Assembly: GCA_035571875.1 (NCBI GenBank)
Contig: DATNBR010000080.1
Span: forward strand, 1 to 26,769
DNA from: Parafrigoribacterium_A sp035571875
GTDB taxonomy: Bacteria > Actinomycetota > Actinomycetes > Actinomycetales > Microbacteriaceae
Direction: 5' to 3'
DNA: 26,769 nt
The translations under genes and the position numbers were made by a program. Within the stretch, counting starts at the first letter, position 1. Each line of letters begins with the position of its first letter. The notes under the pieces are model-generated. The model was given only the letters and a program-made list of their open reading frames with translations, ran no database searches and was not told the origin of the DNA. Positions 23,538 through 26,769 of the stretch are shown one piece after another.

Positions 23538-23567
23538 ACTATAGCCCGCGATGCAAGGGAAAGTCAC
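23538..23567 (-). promoter_or_regulatory. Candidate promoter of the uxaC-manD-eda-kdgK operon
   Basis: On the minus strand GTGACT (23562-23567) and TATAGT (23538-23543) are 18 bases apart. Transcription would start near 23531, giving a leader of about 84 bases that holds the palindrome. Confidence 0.55.
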
Positions 23568-23616
23568 GCAGAGAAGTCACCGTTGGACTCGACTTCTCAC
23601 GATTATGAATTGGGGC

Positions 23617-23646
23617 TTGACGAAACACTGAAAAGGTTTGCAGAAT
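23617..23646 (+). promoter_or_regulatory. Candidate promoter of the lacI-type gene and transporter
   Basis: TTGACG (23617-23622) and CAGAAT (23641-23646) are 18 bases apart. The start would be near 23653, about 47 bases before the ATG. An alternative TTGGAC (23583)/TATGAA (23604) pair has only a 15-base spacer. Confidence 0.4.
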
Positions 23647-23699
23647 GTCCTACACGAGGCACAGGGGTGCCGCCCGATCCCGCACGAGGTGGTGTGAGC

Positions 23700-24734
23700 A
23701 TGGCTGTAACGATCCGCGACGTCGCTCGCGAGGCTGGCGTCTCGATCTCCACGGTCTCCCGCGCACTTGCCTCTCCGGAGCAGGTCGCCGAGGCCACGAG
23801 GCTTCACGTGCAGGCCACCGCCCAGCGCATGGGCTATCGGGTCAACACCAACGCCCGCTCGCTCATCACCGGCAGGAAGCACAGCTTCGGCCTCGTCGTG
23901 CCGGATCTCGAGAACCCCTTCTTCGGCTCGGTCTGCAAGGGCGTTCAAGCGCGAGCGAGGGCAGCCGGGTACGCGGTCTTCGTCGCGGACACCGATGAGG
24001 ATCCCACGGTCGAGACCGAGGTCGTGCGCAGCCTCACCAAGCAGGTCGACGGCGTCATCCTCTGCTCCTCTCGAGCCACGGATGAGGAGATCGCCGAACT
24101 CGCGAAGGAGACGCCGCTCGTGCTCGCGAACCGCTCCCTCAGCGGCATTCCGTCGATCACCTTCGATAACGGTGGTGGCCTGCGCTCGGTCGTGAGCCAT
24201 CTCGTCGCTCTAGGGCACCGCTCGATCGCCTATGCGGCGGGCCCGCTGCGCTCCTGGTCGAGCAACGAGCGGGCCACGGCCTTCCGCGAGTTCGAGGCGG
24301 ACGGCGTCGAACTCGACCTCATCGAGCTCGGCAACTTCGCCCCCTTCTTCTCCGGTGGAGTGCACGCGGGCGACCTCGCCATCGCGAGCGGTGCCACCGC
24401 CGTCGTCGCCTACAACGACATCATGGCGCTCGGGCTCATCGACCGGTTGCGCCAGCGCGGGCTCTCCGCCCCCTACGACATGAGCGTCACCGGCTTCGAC
24501 AACGTCGCCGTCTCCACCTTCGTCTGGCCGAACCTCACCACGGTCGACCTGCCACGGGTGCAGATGGGCCGGATGAGCGTGGACGCGCTGCTCGACATCC
24601 TCGAGGGCGGAGAGTCGGCACCGCGCCCGATCGAACTGCCCACGGAGTTGGTCGTGAGGCAATCATCCGGGGTCGTGGGGAATTCGCAGGGGGAAGCGGC
24701 TCTCGCCGTGAACGAGAAAGCTTCTGGACGTTGA
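23700..24734 (+). CDS. LacI-family transcriptional regulator
   Basis: The 344-residue protein has the N-terminal helix-turn-helix TIRDVAREAGVSISTVSRAL (4-23), the hinge NARSLITGRKH (51-61), and a periplasmic-binding-protein-like ligand domain from FGLVVPDLENPFFG on. TGFDNVAVSTFVWPNLTTV near the C-terminus is typical of the family. It is divergent from uxaC and 32 bp upstream of a solute-binding protein, so it most likely senses a uronate or aldonate and controls both directions. The hinge shows NTNARSL where many have 'NAMARSL', keeping the alanine and leucine. ATG 23700 follows GAGGTGG; the frame is open to 23583, but homology starts at MAVTIRDVA. Confidence 0.93.
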   Translation: MAVTIRDVAREAGVSISTVSRALASPEQVAEATRLHVQATAQRMGYRVNTNARSLITGRKHSFGLVVPDLENPFFGSVCKGVQARARAAGYAVFVADTDEDPTVETEVVRSLTKQVDGVILCSSRATDEEIAELAKETPLVLANRSLSGIPSITFDNGGGLRSVVSHLVALGHRSIAYAAGPLRSWSSNERATAFREFEADGVELDLIELGNFAPFFSGGVHAGDLAIASGATAVVAYNDIMALGLIDRLRQRGLSAPYDMSVTGFDNVAVSTFVWPNLTTVDLPRVQMGRMSVDALLDILEGGESAPRPIELPTELVVRQSSGVVGNSQGEAALAVNEKASGR

Positions 24735-24766
24735 TGTTCAGTCGAACCGAGAGAAAGGAACACGAC

Positions 24767-25987
24767 ATGCGATTAAGTACGAAGACCGCTGTGGTCTCTG
24801 CCGGCGCCGTGCTCGCACTCGCGATCACAGGATGTACAGCACCGAATTCAGCACCAGTGAAGCCTGCCACCAAGGCGAGTGATGTGCCGGCGAAGCCCTC
24901 AGCACCCGTCGCCCTGCACATCCTTGACGTCGCGGGCAACCAGAAGCTCACCGGGCCCATGGTCGAGCAGTTCGTGAAAGATCACCCCGACATCGTCTCC
25001 TCCGTCACGTGGGAGAGTGCGGGTGCCCCCGACCTCGTCGGCAACATCAAGCCGCAGGTCGACAGCGGCAACATCACCGTCGACCTCGTCATGACCGGTA
25101 CGGACGGACTCTCGGCCGGCATCGGCCAGGACCTGTGGGTTCCGCTCGTCAAGAAGTATGGCGACCGACTATCGAACATGAAGAACTACATCGACCCGGC
25201 GCAGAAGATGCAGGATCTCGCCGATGGCTACGGCGTCGTCACGACGTACTACCCCTCCGGACCGCTGCTGCAGTACAACCCGGACATGGTGAAGGACGTT
25301 CCGACCGACGCGGCGAGCCTCCTCGCCTGGGCCAAGGCGCACCCCGGCAAATTCGGCTACGCGCGTCCGGCAAACTCCGGTCCCGGCCGCACCTTCCTGA
25401 TGGGCCTGCCGTACATCCTCGGCGACAAGGACCCGAGCGACCCGATCAACGGCTGGGACAAGACCTGGGCCTACCTGAAGGACCTCGGCCAGTATGTCGA
25501 CAACTACCCGACGGGCACCGGCCAGGTCATCACCAATGTGGCCGACGGCTCGTGGGGACTGATCCCGACCACGACTGGTTGGGACATCAACCCGCGCGCG
25601 CTCGAGCAGGAACCGAACACCATCAAGGCCGCGGCCTTTAAGAAGTTCACCTGGGTGACGGATGCGCACTACGCGGTCGTTCCGAAGGGCCAGTCAGCAG
25701 ACAAACTGTCGGCGACCCTGCTGCTGCTGCAGTACATCCTCACGCCGAAGATCAACGCCATGGCGTACGACTCCGGATACTTCTACCCCGGACCCGCGGT
25801 CAAGGGTGCGACGCTCGACAAGGCGCCGCAGGCCAGCCAGGACGTGATTGCCAAGTACGGTCGCGACTGGTTCGACCCGCTGATCGAGAAGATGCCGAAG
25901 GCAACCCCGCTGACCCCGGACAACCTGGTGAAGGCATTCGACAAGTGGGACCGCGAGATCGGTGCCGGAAAGTACAAGGCGAGCTAA
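24767..25987 (+). CDS. ABC transporter solute-binding lipoprotein
   Basis: The 406-residue protein starts with a lipoprotein signal: MRLSTKTA, a hydrophobic core (8-20), and lipobox AITGC with lipidated C23. A Pro/Ala/Lys-rich linker follows to about residue 45. The body is an extracellular solute-binding protein; LLQYNPDMVKDVPTDAASLL (in order) and HPGKFGYARPANSGPGRTFL resemble the YnjB/PotD-like group more than the sugar-binding CUT1 group. It would sit on the outer face of the membrane and pass ligand to permeases not in this window. AAGGA precedes ATG 24767. It lies 32 bp after lacI and its stop directly abuts the ATPase start. The substrate is unknown; the uronate neighbours make a sugar acid possible. 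Confidence 0.88.
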   Translation: MRLSTKTAVVSAGAVLALAITGCTAPNSAPVKPATKASDVPAKPSAPVALHILDVAGNQKLTGPMVEQFVKDHPDIVSSVTWESAGAPDLVGNIKPQVDSGNITVDLVMTGTDGLSAGIGQDLWVPLVKKYGDRLSNMKNYIDPAQKMQDLADGYGVVTTYYPSGPLLQYNPDMVKDVPTDAASLLAWAKAHPGKFGYARPANSGPGRTFLMGLPYILGDKDPSDPINGWDKTWAYLKDLGQYVDNYPTGTGQVITNVADGSWGLIPTTTGWDINPRALEQEPNTIKAAAFKKFTWVTDAHYAVVPKGQSADKLSATLLLLQYILTPKINAMAYDSGYFYPGPAVKGATLDKAPQASQDVIAKYGRDWFDPLIEKMPKATPLTPDNLVKAFDKWDREIGAGKYKAS

Positions 25988-26769
25988 ATGTCCCATTCGA
26001 CTAACGCATTCGACTCCCTCGAGCTGAAGGATGTTGGACGCAGTTTTGGCGGTCACGATGCGTTGGTCGACCTGAACCTGACGATCCGCAGCGGGGAGTT
26101 CATCGCCCTGCTCGGCCCGTCAGGTTCGGGCAAGTCGACGGCGCTCAACTGCCTCGCCGGCCTGCTCCCGCTCACCCACGGGAAGATCCTGATCGACGGC
26201 AAGCGCGTCGACACTCTGCCGCCCGAGAAGCGCGACTTCGGGATGGTCTTCCAGAACTACGCGCTGTTCCCACACCTCTCGGTGCAGAAGAACATCGCCT
26301 TCGGGCTGCAGGTGCGCGGTGTTCCGCGCGCCGACATCGCGAGACGCGTCGCCGAGGCGATCGCACTCGTCAAGCTCGAGGAGCACGCGAAGAAGCTGCC
26401 GGGCCAACTCTCCGGCGGCCAGCAGCAGCGCGTCGCAATCGCGCGCGCCACCGTGCTCGAACCGCGACTCGTGCTCATGGACGAGCCGCTGTCGAACCTC
26501 GACGCCAAACTCAGGCTCGAAATGCGCACCGAGATCCGCAGGCTGCACCAGGCCCTCGGTCTCACCACGGTCTACGTCACGCACGACCAGGAGGAAGCGC
26601 TGGCCCTCGCCGACCGGCTTGTGGTGCTGAGACTGGGTGAGGTGCAACAGGTCGGTTCACCGGAGGAGGTCTACGCGCATCCGGTGAACCAGTACGTGGC
26701 CGGATTCATGGGCTACCGCAACATGATCCCGGTCGACGTGATGTCGCAAACCGACGAGCACGCGACAGT
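25988..26769 (+). CDS. ABC transporter ATPase (PotA/FbpC/MalK-like), runs off the window
   Basis: The first 260 residues are visible. Walker A GPSGSGKS is at 43-50, the Q-loop in VFQNYALFPHLSV (87-99), LSGGQQQR at 141-148, Walker B LVLMDEP at 161-167, the D-loop SNLDAKLR and switch H199 in VTHD. QVGSPEEVYAHPVNQYVAGFMGYRN near 215-240 leads into a C-terminal regulatory domain of the TOBE type, which is cut by the window end. It would power the importer whose binding protein is immediately upstream: the binding-protein stop TAA and this ATG are contiguous, with AAGGCGAG inside the previous gene as ribosome site. Order binding protein-ATPase (then presumably permeases) is usual for the spermidine/iron/YnjB class. 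Confidence 0.93.
   Translation, partial: MSHSTNAFDSLELKDVGRSFGGHDALVDLNLTIRSGEFIALLGPSGSGKSTALNCLAGLLPLTHGKILIDGKRVDTLPPEKRDFGMVFQNYALFPHLSVQKNIAFGLQVRGVPRADIARRVAEAIALVKLEEHAKKLPGQLSGGQQQRVAIARATVLEPRLVLMDEPLSNLDAKLRLEMRTEIRRLHQALGLTTVYVTHDQEEALALADRLVVLRLGEVQQVGSPEEVYAHPVNQYVAGFMGYRNMIPVDVMSQTDEHAT

Noticed and set aside
23448..23567. N-terminal extension of uxaC to 23567
   Set aside because: The extra residues have no family counterpart, would cover the predicted promoter and palindrome, and lack a ribosome site; the GTG at 23447 has an excellent one.

Overview
The window is GC-rich, uses many GTG starts, and has the gene order and repeat style of an actinobacterium. The best fit is Microbacteriaceae (a relative of Leifsonia, Microbacterium or Cryobacterium). 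Supporting signs are the dispersed repeat at 16408-16495 (arms reading ggttgagtag and gtatcgaaacc), many GGATGC/GCATCC hexamers, the tRNA-Gln/glmU/prs order, and a protein O-mannosyltransferase near rsmI. No phage, insertion sequence, CRISPR array or rRNA gene was seen. The window looks chromosomal and mostly housekeeping.

Layout. 1-629 (-) is the N-terminal part of a protein mannosyltransferase. 731-1245 (+) is a complete yefM-yoeB toxin-antitoxin pair with a paired CGTACG operator, lying between the mannosyltransferase and rsmI (1304-2122). 2119-3252 (-) is an unrecognised membrane-anchored protein with a duplicated extracytoplasmic domain. 3369-4655 (-) is a LytR-CpsA-Psr wall-polymer transferase. 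4741-9048 (+) holds metG, tatD, rsmA and ispE, a typical actinobacterial group for translation, ribosome maturation and isoprenoid synthesis. 9049-9416 has no intact gene; it holds a 20-bp perfect hairpin and a remnant of a DUF559-type nuclease gene. 9417-10940 (-) is a gluconate permease of the GntP family. 11035-12831 (+) is an ABC-F ATPase facing a MarR regulator (12835-13326, -). 13419-15989 (+) is tRNA-Gln(UUG), glmU and prs. 16003-16374 (-) is a small membrane protein. 16557-17558 (+) is a quinone-oxidoreductase-like dehydrogenase.

17568-26769 is a sugar-acid region. On the minus strand, uxaC, manD, eda and kdgK are closely packed and would take glucuronate-derived mannonate through KDG and KDPG to pyruvate and glyceraldehyde 3-phosphate; gnd follows 98 bp later. 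Divergently, a LacI-family regulator is followed by a lipoprotein solute-binding protein and an ABC ATPase that runs off the end. The fructuronate reductase (UxuB) that must act between UxaC and ManD is not in the window, nor are the transporter permeases.

Themes that cross genes: at least seven genes have a TANNNT-like -10 box ending 6-7 bases before the start codon, which predicts leaderless transcripts and was used to choose several starts. The GGATGC hexamer is clearly over-frequent. All promoter, operator and leaderless calls come from reading the sequence by eye.
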